A stretch of 13,679 nucleotides of DNA from positions 1-13,679 of the forward strand of contig DXYV01000058.1 in the NCBI GenBank assembly GCA_019415645.1. Direction: 5' to 3'. The notes below the pieces were generated by a model. The model searched no databases. It had not been told where the DNA came from and worked only from the letters and a program-made list of their open reading frames with translations. The first letter of the stretch is position 1. Each line of letters starts with the position of its first letter. The position numbers were made by a program, and so were the translations under genes. Source of the DNA: Clostridiales bacterium. Its GTDB lineage: Bacteria; Bacillota; Clostridia; Oscillospirales; Oscillospiraceae. Shown one piece after another: positions 5,861 through 12,794 of this stretch.

Positions 5861-6814
5861 TCACCGGGCCCGCCGGGCGGTAAAGGACACCCAGCCCGCC
5901 CGTTCCCGCCGCTCGGTCACGGTCAGGCCGTTCCGGGCCAGGGCGGCGGCCACCTCGTCCGCCCGGGTGTCGATGATCCCGGAGCACAGGAACCAGCCGT
6001 CCCCGGTCAGGAACTGGCCCGCCTTGGCGGACAGTGGGATGATCACATCGGCCACGATGTTGGCCAGCACCACCGGATAGGCCCCCTGTCCCAAGCTCTG
6101 GGCAAAGGTCCGGTCGGAGAGCACGTCCCCGGCCAGCACCCGCAGGCGGTCCCGGCCGATTCCGTTCATGGCCGCGTTTTCATAGGCCACGTCCACCGCC
6201 TTGGGGTCGATGTCCACGCCCACGGCGCGCTCCGCCCCCAGTCGGAGGGCGGCGATGGCCAGAATTCCGCTGCCGCAGCCCAGGTCCAGCACCGCGTCGC
6301 CGGGCCGCACCGCCCGCTCCAACCCCTCCAGGCACAGCTGGGTGGAAGCGTGGTTCCCCGTGCCGAAGGTCAGGCCCGGGTTGAGGTAGAGGGGGACCCG
6401 TCCTTCGGGCACCGGCTGGTCCCGCATCCACTGGGGTACGATGTAAATGCGCGCGCCCACCTCCAGCGGCTTGTAGTATTTCTGCCAGCCGGTGGCCCAG
6501 TCCTCCTCCTGAAGGGAGCGGGCGGCGTATTCGTAGTCCTCCAGACCGGTCAGCCATGCCCGCAGGTCCGCCTGACCCGCCGCGTCGTCGGTGACGTAGA
6601 ACTTCACCTGGCACACGCCCTTCATCCGGGCGGCCAGTTCCTCGTCCACATAGTCCCAGTATTGGTGATTCTCCGCCAAAAAGGTCTGGAAATCCGCCTC
6701 ATCCTCAATGACCAGCCCCTCCACGCCGTTGGCGGTCAGGCGGGCGCAGACCGCGTCCAGCTCCTCCTGACGGCAGGGGAGGGTGATCTCCAGCCAAGTG
6801 TTGTGTTGGTCCAT
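5861..6814 (-). CDS. prmA: Ribosomal protein L11 methyltransferase
   Basis: The 317-residue protein matches PrmA, the SAM-dependent enzyme that trimethylates lysines and the N-terminus of ribosomal protein L11. The N-terminal third is the L11-recognition domain (WLEITLPC to about residue 90). The linker is followed by NPGLTFGTGNHAST (145-158), the family's PGxAFGTGxH signature. The SAM pocket LDLGCGSGILAIAA spans 176-189, with acidic VDIDP at 200-204 and the active-site strand LANIVADVI at 250-258. Length is near normal. GGAGAGAAGG precedes the ATG. It follows degV on the same strand but is separated from it by 255 bases holding a hairpin and a duplicated repeat, so it may be transcribed separately. 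No clear terminator is seen after its stop. Confidence 0.95.
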   Translation of the reverse strand: MDQHNTWLEITLPCRQEELDAVCARLTANGVEGLVIEDEADFQTFLAENHQYWDYVDEELAARMKGVCQVKFYVTDDAAGQADLRAWLTGLEDYEYAARSLQEEDWATGWQKYYKPLEVGARIYIVPQWMRDQPVPEGRVPLYLNPGLTFGTGNHASTQLCLEGLERAVRPGDAVLDLGCGSGILAIAALRLGAERAVGVDIDPKAVDVAYENAAMNGIGRDRLRVLAGDVLSDRTFAQSLGQGAYPVVLANIVADVIIPLSAKAGQFLTGDGWFLCSGIIDTRADEVAAALARNGLTVTERRERAGWVSFTARRAR

Positions 6815-6833
6815 AGCCTTCTCTCCAAACGTG

Positions 6834-6863
6834 CGCCCCTCCCGGATCGGGAGGGGCGTTTTT
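6834..6863 (+). terminator. Terminator-like hairpin, T run on the plus strand only
   Basis: A perfect 11-bp stem (6834-6844 with 6848-6858), 3-base loop, followed by TTTTT (6859-6863) on the plus strand. On the minus strand it lies in the prmA leader, about 20 bases before the start codon, without a U run. It would stop plus-strand transcripts that run antisense through prmA; in the prmA mRNA it is a stable leader hairpin. Confidence 0.7.
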
Positions 6864-6882
6864 CTTGCGCAAAAGTGGGCGG

Positions 6883-7085
6883 CGGTCCGTTTGTTCCGCT
6901 CCGCGTCTTAGCCCGCTGCTCTCGGCAGTTCAGCGCTCGGTTCCTTCACGCTTCCATGCCTTCGCGACGCGGCTCTAAGCCGCTTCGACTGCACAAGCCG
7001 GCCTGCGGGCCCTTCGGGCCCTCGGTCCGTTTGTTCCGCTCCGCGTCTTAGCCCGCTGCTCCCGGCAGTTCAGCGCTCGGTTCCT
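6883..7085. repeat. 63-bp direct repeat around a GC-rich element
   Basis: Bases 6883-6945 and 7023-7085 are identical except at one position (T6922 against C7062), exactly 140 bases apart. The interval 6946-7022 contains two perfect hairpins: GCGGCT-CTA-AGCCGC (6969-6983) and GGGCCC-TTC-GGGCCC (7007-7021). The right copy includes the last five codons and stop of degV. The left copy keeps the same degV-like end without a gene in front of it. The design (140-bp unit plus partial second copy) suggests a dispersed intergenic repeat or a local duplication. Confidence 0.85.
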
Positions 7086-7942
7086 AAGAAGAACAGGGCC
7101 ACGGTGCCGGGGCCGGAGTGGGCGCCGATGACCGGGCCCACATAGTTGATGACAATGGTCTTTACCCCGAAGCGGGCCTTTACGTCGTCGGCCACGGCCT
7201 GGGCGTCCTCCGGACAGTCGCCGTGGCTGATGAACACCACCTGCTGGCCCGGGTCGATGGCGGACTGCTCCATATGGTCCACCAGGGCCTTCAGGGACGC
7301 CTTGCGGCCCCGGGCCTTGGCCATGTTGATCAAATGGCCCTCGTTGTCCACGTGCATGACCGGCTTGATGGACAGCATGGTGCCCAGCAGAGCGGTGGCG
7401 GCGGATACCCGGCCGCCGCGCTTGAGGAACATCAGGTCGTCCACGGTGAACCAGTGGCACAGGTGGAGCTTGTTGGCCTCCACCCAATCCCGGACCTCGT
7501 CGATGGACTTGCCCGCCTTCTGCTGCTGCACAGCGTAATACACCAGCAGGCCCTGGCCCAGGGAGGCGCACAGCGTATCCACCGCGTAGATCTTCCGGTC
7601 CGGATACTGCTCGGTCAGGTCCTCGGCCGCCAGCCGGGCGGAGTTATAGGTCACGGACAGACCGGAGGAGAAGGCCAGGATGAGCACGTCCCGGCCCTGC
7701 TTCAGGAAGGGCTCGGCGGCCTCGACAAACTCGCCCACGTTGACCGCCGCGGTGGTGGCCACCACGCCGGCACGCAGCTTGTCATAGAACACATGGGGGT
7801 CGATCTCCCGGTTGTCCGGGTAGTTGCGGTAGCTGGCCCCCTCCATCATAAAGGTCAGGGGGAGCACCTCCACCCCCAGCTCCTGGACCATCGCCTGGGA
7901 CAGGTCGGCGGAAGAGTCGGTCAGAATCACAAAATCTTGCAT
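7070..7942 (-). CDS. DegV family fatty-acid-binding protein
   Basis: The product has 290 residues and matches the DegV/FakB family. Conserved pieces are ILTDSSADLS at the N-terminus, EVLPLTF, the FYDKLRAG..ATTAAVN stretch (family TTSQP-like loop), the fatty-acid carboxylate-binding FSSGLSVTYNSA (91-102), VDTLCASLGQGLL, DDLMFLKRGGRVS and a C-terminal VINYVGPVIGAHSGPGTVAL. FakB proteins hold a fatty acid for phosphorylation by FakA; no FakA is nearby, so only lipid binding is certain. A strong TTTGGAGGTAAC ribosome site sits in the 15-base gap after the DUF1836 gene, so the two form an operon. Its last codons (GTER) and stop lie within the 63-bp repeat, so the repeat may supply the end of the reading frame. 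Confidence 0.93.
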   Translation of the reverse strand: MQDFVILTDSSADLSQAMVQELGVEVLPLTFMMEGASYRNYPDNREIDPHVFYDKLRAGVVATTAAVNVGEFVEAAEPFLKQGRDVLILAFSSGLSVTYNSARLAAEDLTEQYPDRKIYAVDTLCASLGQGLLVYYAVQQQKAGKSIDEVRDWVEANKLHLCHWFTVDDLMFLKRGGRVSAATALLGTMLSIKPVMHVDNEGHLINMAKARGRKASLKALVDHMEQSAIDPGQQVVFISHGDCPEDAQAVADDVKARFGVKTIVINYVGPVIGAHSGPGTVALFFLGTER

Positions 7943-7957
7943 GTTGTTACCTCCAAA

Positions 7958-8527
7958 TCAAAGGACGACTTCCTCGTCCTTATGCTTTTTCTTCTTGGAC
8001 CCCCGCTCCTCCTCTGGGCGCAGCAGGTCCACGATGCGCCGGCAGGCCAAGGCGTCGGCGTAACTGCGCAGGGCCAGCGCCAGGGCCAGGGCGGGCAGGT
8101 CCTTCTGATTGGGGAAATCCTGGATATGCTCCAGGGTCTCCCGCAGGGCGATGTCCAGCTGAGCGCAGAAGCCCTCGTAGGACTCCCGCACATCGCTGGG
8201 CTGCTGGGTCGAGGCCAGCAGCACCTTCATATCCCGCACCGACAGCACCTGCTTTACCGCCGCCACCACGGTCAGGTCGGCCAGATGCTCCCGGTCATAT
8301 TTTTTCCCATTGGCCCGGGGGACCAAACCGTCCTTGATATAATTGTTGATCATGGCGGAGGTCAGGCCGTCCCCCTCGTCAAAGGTGATGAGCTGGCGGC
8401 GCAGGTAGGCCACCACCTGATCCATATACAGCGGGATGTCCGGCAGACCGTCCCACGGTGCGGGGCGCTCCCCCGCCAGGCGGCCGCTCAGGTCCTCCAG
8501 CTGCTCCAGTTGCTCCTTGGGTTCCAC
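7958..8527 (-). CDS. DUF1836 MerR-like regulator
   Basis: The 189-residue protein matches DUF1836: an N-terminal acidic segment, then LPDIPLYMDQVVAYLRRQL, LTSAMINNYIKDGLVPRANG (a MerR-type winged helix with recognition helix), KYDREHLADLTVVAAVKQVL and a helical C-terminal effector half with the LSVRDMKVLL stretch. The last 15 residues are a Lys/Glu-rich tail. DUF1836 proteins are thought to be DNA-binding regulators of unknown targets. It starts at GTG 8527, with GGAGGG nine bases upstream. It is the first gene of an operon with degV, which is 15 bases downstream, and a promoter with inverted repeats lies directly upstream. Control of degV, and so of exogenous fatty-acid use, is an inference from that context. 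Confidence 0.88.
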   Translation of the reverse strand: MEPKEQLEQLEDLSGRLAGERPAPWDGLPDIPLYMDQVVAYLRRQLITFDEGDGLTSAMINNYIKDGLVPRANGKKYDREHLADLTVVAAVKQVLSVRDMKVLLASTQQPSDVRESYEGFCAQLDIALRETLEHIQDFPNQKDLPALALALALRSYADALACRRIVDLLRPEEERGSKKKKHKDEEVVL

Positions 8528-8558
8528 GTTTCAGTTCCCTCCGTATCCACGGTAATCT

Positions 8559-8615
8559 AATCTCCAAAATGTTACAATTCAGTATTTAGCATTATATCAT
8601 ACCATCTTGGAGATT
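8559..8615. promoter_or_regulatory. Inverted repeat enclosing the DUF1836 promoter core
   Basis: AATCTCCAA (8559-8567) and TTGGAGATT (8607-8615) are a perfect 9-bp inverted repeat 39 bases apart. One arm is in the -35/-10 spacer and the other lies downstream of the start. A second pair, TTACAAT (8572-8578) and ATTGTAA (8613-8619), sits alongside. This looks like paired operators for loop or dimer-of-dimer binding; the adjacent MerR-like regulator is the natural candidate. Confidence 0.5.
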
Positions 8616-8620
8616 GTAAA
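8591..8620 (-). promoter_or_regulatory. Sigma-A promoter of the DUF1836-degV operon
   Basis: On the minus strand, TTTACA (8620-8615), an 18-base spacer, then a perfect TATAAT (8596-8591) with the extended TG one base upstream. Start expected near 8584, giving a leader of about 57 bases. Confidence 0.85.
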
Positions 8621-8748
8621 GAGGAATCCCTTCGGGGGGCTCCCTTTCCGAAAAAGGATTCTGCTTCTTAAAGAATTTCTAAGAAACAGGACCCGGACCT
8701 CTTAAGGATGTTCCCCTAAAATGGGAAACAGAATCTTCCACTGCTGAC

Positions 8749-8779
8749 AGGAGGGCCGGCCGCAGGCCGGGACAGGACT
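8749..8779 (+). promoter_or_regulatory. Ribosome site separated from start by a hairpin (P-type ATPase)
   Basis: AGGAGG (8749-8754) lies 25 bases before the ATG, too far for normal use. A perfect hairpin, CCGGCC-GCA-GGCCGG (8756-8770), fills most of the gap, so folding would bring the site to an effective spacing of about 10 bases. The only closer element is AGGA (8774-8777), two bases from the ATG. No in-frame upstream ATG, GTG or TTG gives a better start. Confidence 0.5.
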
Positions 8780-11215
8780 ATGAGACAGGATAAACACTCC
8801 ATTCCCCGCCGCCCGGTGGAGCGGCTGGACCCCGACCCCGGCCGGGGACTGACGGCAGAGCAGGTCCGGGCGCGGGCCGCCGCCGGTTGGCGCAACGACC
8901 CGGACGACGGCCTGACCAAGACCGCCGGCCAGATCGTCCGGGACAATCTCTGCACCTTTTTCAACCTGCTGTTCGTGCTGCTGGCCCTGTGCCTGTTTCT
9001 GGTGGGGGCCTACCGCGACATGCTCTTTCTGGTCATCGTAGTCCTCAACGTCCTCATCGGAATCATACAGGAGCTGCGGGTCAAGCGCACGCTGGACCAG
9101 ATCGCCCTGGTATCCGCCCAGAAGGCCGTGGTGATGCGGGACGGGGCCCGTCAGGAGGTGCCGTCCGACCAGCTGGTGCTGGACGACATCGTGCTGCTGG
9201 GGCCGGGCAGTCAGCTGTGCGCCGACGCCGTGGTGCGGGAGGGCCATGTCCAGGTCAATGAGGCCCTGCTCACCGGCGAGGCCGATCTCATCGGCAAGGG
9301 GCCCGGCGACCGGCTGCTGTCGGGCAGCTTTCTGGTCACCGGGCACTGCGCCGCCCGGCTGGACCAGGTGGGGGCGGATTCCTACGCCAGCCGCATCACC
9401 CGGGAGGCCAAGGGCCGCAAAGCCAGCCGCTCGGCCATGCTGCGCGCCCTGGACCGGCTGCTCAAGGTCATCGGCGTGACCATCGTGCCCCTGGGGGTGG
9501 TCCTGTTCACCCGCAGCCTCCTGCTGCTGGACCTGGGGCTGTCCTACTCGGTCTCCTCCACTGTGGCCGCCCTGGTGGGCATGATTCCCGAGGGGCTCTA
9601 CCTGCTGGTCAGCGTAGCCCTGGCAGTCAGCGTGCTCAACCTCTCCCGGGAGGGCACCCTGGTCCACGAGCTGTCCACCATTGAAAATCTGGCCCGGGTG
9701 GATGTGTTATGTCTGGACAAAACGGGTACCCTGACCGAAGAGACCCTGGAGGCGGGGGAGCTGATTCCCCTGGGCGGCCGCACCCGCGCCGAGGCGGAAG
9801 CTCTGCTGGGTTCCTTTCTCCGGGCAGGGGACGCCGGGGACAACGCCACCGGCCGGGCCCTGCTGGACCGGTTCGGCGGGGCAGGGGAGACCTGGTCCCC
9901 GGCGCGGACCGTCCCCTTCTCCTCCGAGCGCAAGTGGAGCGCCCTGGTGCAGCCCGACGGTGTATGCTGGTTTTTGGGTGCGCCCGAGCTGCTGCTGGGC
10001 CCGGAGGGCGGGCCCTGCCGGGCCCAGCTGGCCCCTCTGCTGGCTGCGGGACGGCGGGCGCTGGTGCTGGCCCGGGGCCAGGGCCTGCTGGATGGGGCGG
10101 ACCGTCTGCTGGGCGCACCCGAGCCGGTGGCCCTGGCCGTCCTGGACCACCGCCTGCGGCCCGAGGCCGCGGAGACCTTGCGCTATTTCCGGGCGCAGGG
10201 GGTAGCCGTCAAGGTCATCTCCGGCGACAGCGCCCGTTCTGTGGCTGAGGTGGCCCGCCGGGCCGGGGTGGAGGGGGCCGAGCGCTGGATCGACCTCTCC
10301 GCCCTGCCGCCGGAGGCCGATCTGTCCGCGGCGGCCCAGTCCAACACGGTGTTCGGCCGGGTGACTCCCCGGCAGAAGCGGAGCCTCATCCAGGCCCTCC
10401 GGCAGCAGGGCCACACCGTGGCCATGATCGGCGACGGCGTCAATGACGTGCTGGCCCTGAAGGAGGCGGACTGCTCCGTGGCGCTGGCCTCGGGCAGCGA
10501 GGCCGCCCAGCATGTGGCCCAGCTGGTGCTGCTCCGCTCCGATTTCGCCGCCCTGCCCCACATCGTGCGGGAGGGCCGGCGGGTCATTCACAATATCCAG
10601 CGCTCCGCCGTGCTGTTTCTCTCCAAGAACATCTTTTCCTTCCTGATCTCCCTGATCCTGCTGTTCCTGGCCGTGCCCTATCCGCTGGTGCCCGCCCAGA
10701 TCAGCCTGGTCAGCGCGCTGATGATCGGCGCGCCCTCCTTCCTGCTCACCTTTGAGCCCGCCTGTCCCCCGGTGCGGGGCGGCTTTCTCAGGACCGTGCT
10801 GCTCAACGCCCTCCCCGGCGGGCTGACCAACGTGATCGTGCTGCTGGCCGCCTGCCTGCTGGGGACCGGGATGGGGATGCCCCTGGAGCAGCTGTCCACG
10901 GTATGCGCCATCCTGATGGGCTTCAACGGGCTGTTGATTCTGCTGTTCCTGTGCTGGCCCCTGACCCCGCTGCGGGGCGCGGTCCTGCTGACCATGGGCG
11001 CCGCCTTTCTGGGGGCCGACTGCTTCCTGGGCCCTCTGTTTCAGATCGCCACGCTCACCCGCTCCAGCTGGGTCTTTCTGGGCCTGCTGGCCCTGGCCGC
11101 GCCGGCGGTCCATGGTCTGCTGGTGTTTCTCATCAGCCGGGTCAAGCGGCTGGTGCGGGCGGCGGAAGCCGGCCGCGGCGCGGTCCGGCACCACTCCGCG
11201 CCCTCTGCATCCTGA
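8780..11215 (+). CDS. Cation-translocating P-type ATPase, CtpE-like
   Basis: The 811-residue pump has every P-type landmark: two N-terminal helices (about 61-96), the actuator domain with LLTGEAD (TGE 165-167), a helix pair carrying MIPEGLYLLVSVALAVSVL (PEGL 270-273), phosphorylation motif DKTGTLT at 313-319, nucleotide domain with an FLGAPE motif near 398, SGD (481-483), hinge GDGVND at 551-556, and six C-terminal helices from about 610. No heavy-metal CPC motif or N-terminal metal domain is present. PEGL in helix 4 and the overall length fit the group of mycobacterial CtpE, a calcium-uptake ATPase. Calcium is therefore the best guess, with other divalent cations possible. Codons are strongly G/C-ended. 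It is divergent from the DUF1836 operon; I could not find a convincing promoter in the 160 bases upstream. Confidence 0.92.
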   Translation: MRQDKHSIPRRPVERLDPDPGRGLTAEQVRARAAAGWRNDPDDGLTKTAGQIVRDNLCTFFNLLFVLLALCLFLVGAYRDMLFLVIVVLNVLIGIIQELRVKRTLDQIALVSAQKAVVMRDGARQEVPSDQLVLDDIVLLGPGSQLCADAVVREGHVQVNEALLTGEADLIGKGPGDRLLSGSFLVTGHCAARLDQVGADSYASRITREAKGRKASRSAMLRALDRLLKVIGVTIVPLGVVLFTRSLLLLDLGLSYSVSSTVAALVGMIPEGLYLLVSVALAVSVLNLSREGTLVHELSTIENLARVDVLCLDKTGTLTEETLEAGELIPLGGRTRAEAEALLGSFLRAGDAGDNATGRALLDRFGGAGETWSPARTVPFSSERKWSALVQPDGVCWFLGAPELLLGPEGGPCRAQLAPLLAAGRRALVLARGQGLLDGADRLLGAPEPVALAVLDHRLRPEAAETLRYFRAQGVAVKVISGDSARSVAEVARRAGVEGAERWIDLSALPPEADLSAAAQSNTVFGRVTPRQKRSLIQALRQQGHTVAMIGDGVNDVLALKEADCSVALASGSEAAQHVAQLVLLRSDFAALPHIVREGRRVIHNIQRSAVLFLSKNIFSFLISLILLFLAVPYPLVPAQISLVSALMIGAPSFLLTFEPACPPVRGGFLRTVLLNALPGGLTNVIVLLAACLLGTGMGMPLEQLSTVCAILMGFNGLLILLFLCWPLTPLRGAVLLTMGAAFLGADCFLGPLFQIATLTRSSWVFLGLLALAAPAVHGLLVFLISRVKRLVRAAEAGRGAVRHHSAPSAS

Positions 11216-11249
11216 GGGGCGGAGCCACTGAGAAAGGAGACGAGAGGAA

Positions 11250-11420
11250 TTGATCCATGTAGCGGTCGTAATTCCGGCCCTGGGGCCGGAGGAGAGTCTG
11301 CTCCCCTATGTGGCGTCCCTGCGCGCAGCGGGCATCCCCCTGCGTTTTCCGGGGAAAGCCCCCTTCAAAACGGAGCAGCCTCAGCTGGCCGCCGCGCTGG
11401 GCGCGGCCCTCAATGACTGA
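11250..11420 (+). CDS. 56-residue ORF resembling a glycosyltransferase start; likely remnant
   Basis: From TTG 11250 the frame reads (M)IHVAVVIPALGPEESLLPY, then VASLRAAG, and after that a stretch ending QPQLAAALGAALND with a TGA stop. The first 28 residues look like the opening strand and helix of a family 2 glycosyltransferase (VVIPALNP-type motif). The DDGS and DxD motifs that must follow are absent, so it cannot be an active enzyme. AGAAAGGAGA and GAGAGGA lie upstream, and third codon positions are G/C-rich like real local genes, 34 bases after the ATPase stop. It may be a decayed gene with an internal deletion, or a genuine small protein. Similarity is by eye only. Confidence 0.45.
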   Translation: MIHVAVVIPALGPEESLLPYVASLRAAGIPLRFPGKAPFKTEQPQLAAALGAALND

Positions 11421-11462
11421 ACTGGCGGTATAATACCCCCGCCGGCCGCCGCTGACCACCCC

Positions 11463-11491
11463 TTGCAGTGTTGGTCTCCCTCGTGTATAAT
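11463..11491 (+). promoter_or_regulatory. Sigma-A promoter of the lipoprotein gene
   Basis: TTGCAG (11463-11468), a 17-base spacer, TATAAT (11486-11491). The transcript would start near 11498 and includes a short GGAGC/GCTCC hairpin before the AAGGAGG ribosome site. Confidence 0.75.
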
Positions 11492-11567
11492 GAAAAAAGG
11501 GGAGCGGGAGGCTCCGAGTTCCCCGCCCGCGGCAGTTCCTGTCACCATCGGCAAGGAGGGCATTTGT

Positions 11568-11912
11568 ATGAGACCACGCACATGGATCTTACGATTCCTG
11601 ACCTGCGCGCTCTGCCTGACCCTTTCCGGACTGGGCCTTTCGGCCTGTACCGCCGGAGAGACAGGTCAGGCCGCGCCTGCGCCGGAAGCGCCCAGCTCTT
11701 TTGTCCCCATCCGCCGGACGGACTATATCCAGGCCAAAGCCGAGCAGGCCGGCATATCCTATGAGGACGCGGAGACCCTTGTGGACGCCGGCATCGAAGC
11801 GGCCATGGTCTCGCTCGCCGGAGAGGACGCCGGTGATTCAACCCAGCCGGCGGATGCGTCCGTATCCTACGGGCAAGTCAGCGAGGTCTATACCCACGAG
11901 AGCGGCCTATAG
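11568..11912 (+). CDS. Secreted lipoprotein, truncated by in-frame amber codon
   Basis: From ATG 11568 (AAGGAGG about nine bases upstream) the protein opens with a lipoprotein signal: basic MRPRTWILR, hydrophobic FLTCALCLTLSGLGL, lipobox LSAC, then an Ala/Pro-rich linker. The mature part has a RRTDYIQAKAEQAGISYEDA helix and an acidic stretch, and stops at TAG 11910-11912 after 114 residues. Reading on in the same frame gives 108 further codons of protein-like sequence to TGA 12236, so the full gene was probably 222 codons. I recognise no family. The promoter, ribosome site and signal peptide look intact, so a short lipoprotein is likely still made unless the stop is suppressed. The downstream half is listed separately. 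Confidence 0.75.
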   Translation: MRPRTWILRFLTCALCLTLSGLGLSACTAGETGQAAPAPEAPSSFVPIRRTDYIQAKAEQAGISYEDAETLVDAGIEAAMVSLAGEDAGDSTQPADASVSYGQVSEVYTHESGL

Positions 11913-12236
11913 GCCGTCTATACGGTCCAGGCGGTCGTCGTCGCATCGTCCGGCGGCCTTCGCTGGGCCGACTGCAATGGAGCCGGGACGGCCTCCGTCC
12001 TGGGAGATGGACCGTTCACTTTTGAAGGCTCCTGCACGGCACGGGTGGTCTCCTCCACGGACCTGCGGATGACGTTGAGCGGATATTTCGATCTTGCAAG
12101 GGACCTCGCGCAGGAGACCGGCATCACGGTGGACCTCCTGAGCTTCTCCGTCACCCCAAGGTCCACCTATCATATCCGGGAGTCTGTTTATACCACGCAC
12201 CTTGAGACGCTGTCCGAAGCGGCCTTCCCGGCCTGA
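11913..12236 (+). pseudogene. 3' half of the lipoprotein gene, cut off by the amber codon
   Basis: This continues in the frame of the upstream lipoprotein without a frameshift: AVYTVQAVVVASSGGLRW, an ADCNGAGTASVLGDGPFTFE segment, then DLRMTLSGYFDLARDLAQET, and a C-terminus ending in SEAAFPA before TGA. There is no ribosome site in front of any internal start (GTG 12045 has none), so it would only be translated by read-through of the TAG. The smooth continuation of codon bias and mixed alpha/beta-like sequence argue that it is the true C-terminal domain. It may be a recent nonsense mutation, a sequencing error or recoding. Confidence 0.7.
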
Positions 12237-12323
12237 ACCGGCGGTATCGTCCGGCCTGCTTTCTATCCTCGTGTTATCCTTATCGTATCCGCCAGAATCG
12301 TTCCGGTGCACAGGGATCATTCC

Positions 12324-12343
12324 GTTCATCACAGTTCATCACA
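12324..12343. repeat. Tandem 10-bp duplication
   Basis: GTTCATCACA occurs twice in direct succession, immediately before the AGGAGGGG ribosome site of the zinc-ribbon gene. Probably a slippage product. Confidence 0.7.
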
Positions 12344-12357
12344 GGAGGGGAGACCAT

Positions 12358-12738
12358 ATGTTTTGCAGAACTTGCGGAGCAGAGATCCGAGACGGATCAA
12401 AGTTTTGTTCCGAATGCGGCGCCGCACAACAAGATGTCACTTCATCGCCCAACGCCAACACAAGAAATCATATTCCTCCGATCAATCAGTTAAATCAGGT
12501 TACCGTAGAAAAAGCCCCCTATAACATGATGTGCATTATCGGCCTGATCCTATCGCTTTTTTCGCTTTTGTTCAATCTCTTTGCTCTTTTAGGTATGGCC
12601 GGAATCATCGTATCTGTCATTGGCCTTATGACTTGTCAGCAGAAAAACGAACGAGGAAAAGTCCTTGCGATTCTTGGTATTGTAATCAGTCTTTTTTCCA
12701 CGCTTTATGTCGTGATTGCACTTTTTCGCTTCACATAA
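12358..12738 (+). CDS. Zinc-ribbon plus two-helix (DUF4190-like) membrane protein
   Basis: The product has 126 residues. The N-terminus is a zinc ribbon, MFCRTCGAEI...KFCSECGAAQ, with two CxxC pairs (Cys3/6 and Cys18/21). A polar Asn-rich linker (about 25-50) leads to two membrane segments, about 55-85 (IIGLILSLFSLLFNLFALLG) and 98-123 (VLAILGIVISLFSTLYVVIAL), in the pattern of DUF4190 proteins. ATG 12358 is chosen because AGGAGGGG lies just upstream. An upstream in-frame extension exists but begins inside the lipoprotein remnant and has no ribosome site. Base composition is clearly AT-richer (roughly 43-50% GC in two lines I counted) with many A/T-ended codons, unlike every neighbour, which suggests later arrival. 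The function is unknown; such proteins are often attached to envelope or stress loci. Confidence 0.85.
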   Translation: MFCRTCGAEIRDGSKFCSECGAAQQDVTSSPNANTRNHIPPINQLNQVTVEKAPYNMMCIIGLILSLFSLLFNLFALLGMAGIIVSVIGLMTCQQKNERGKVLAILGIVISLFSTLYVVIALFRFT

Positions 12739-12794
12739 CACTAGAGCAGAAGATCCCTTGTTTTGTCGCAACGCCGGAAATCTGATTTTTCAGG

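Noticed and set aside
7118..8560. 480-codon plus-strand open frame
   Set aside because: Antisense to degV and the DUF1836 gene, low-complexity His/Gln/Gly/Leu composition, no ribosome site.
8656..8735. GATTCTG/CAGAATC and TTCTTA/TAAGAA inverted repeats as the ATPase operator
   Set aside because: The arms are short or far apart and no promoter could be placed around them, so the signal is too weak to list as a feature.
9707..11194. 495-codon minus-strand open frame
   Set aside because: Gln/Gly/His-rich mirror of the P-type ATPase, whose motifs are intact.
12045..12236. Separate 63-codon gene starting at GTG
   Set aside because: Same frame as the lipoprotein and no ribosome site; it is the C-terminal remainder of that gene.
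12202..12357. N-terminal extension of the zinc-ribbon protein
   Set aside because: The extension starts within the lipoprotein remnant, lacks a ribosome site and has no protein-like pattern, whereas AGGAGGGG sits at the MFCRTC start.
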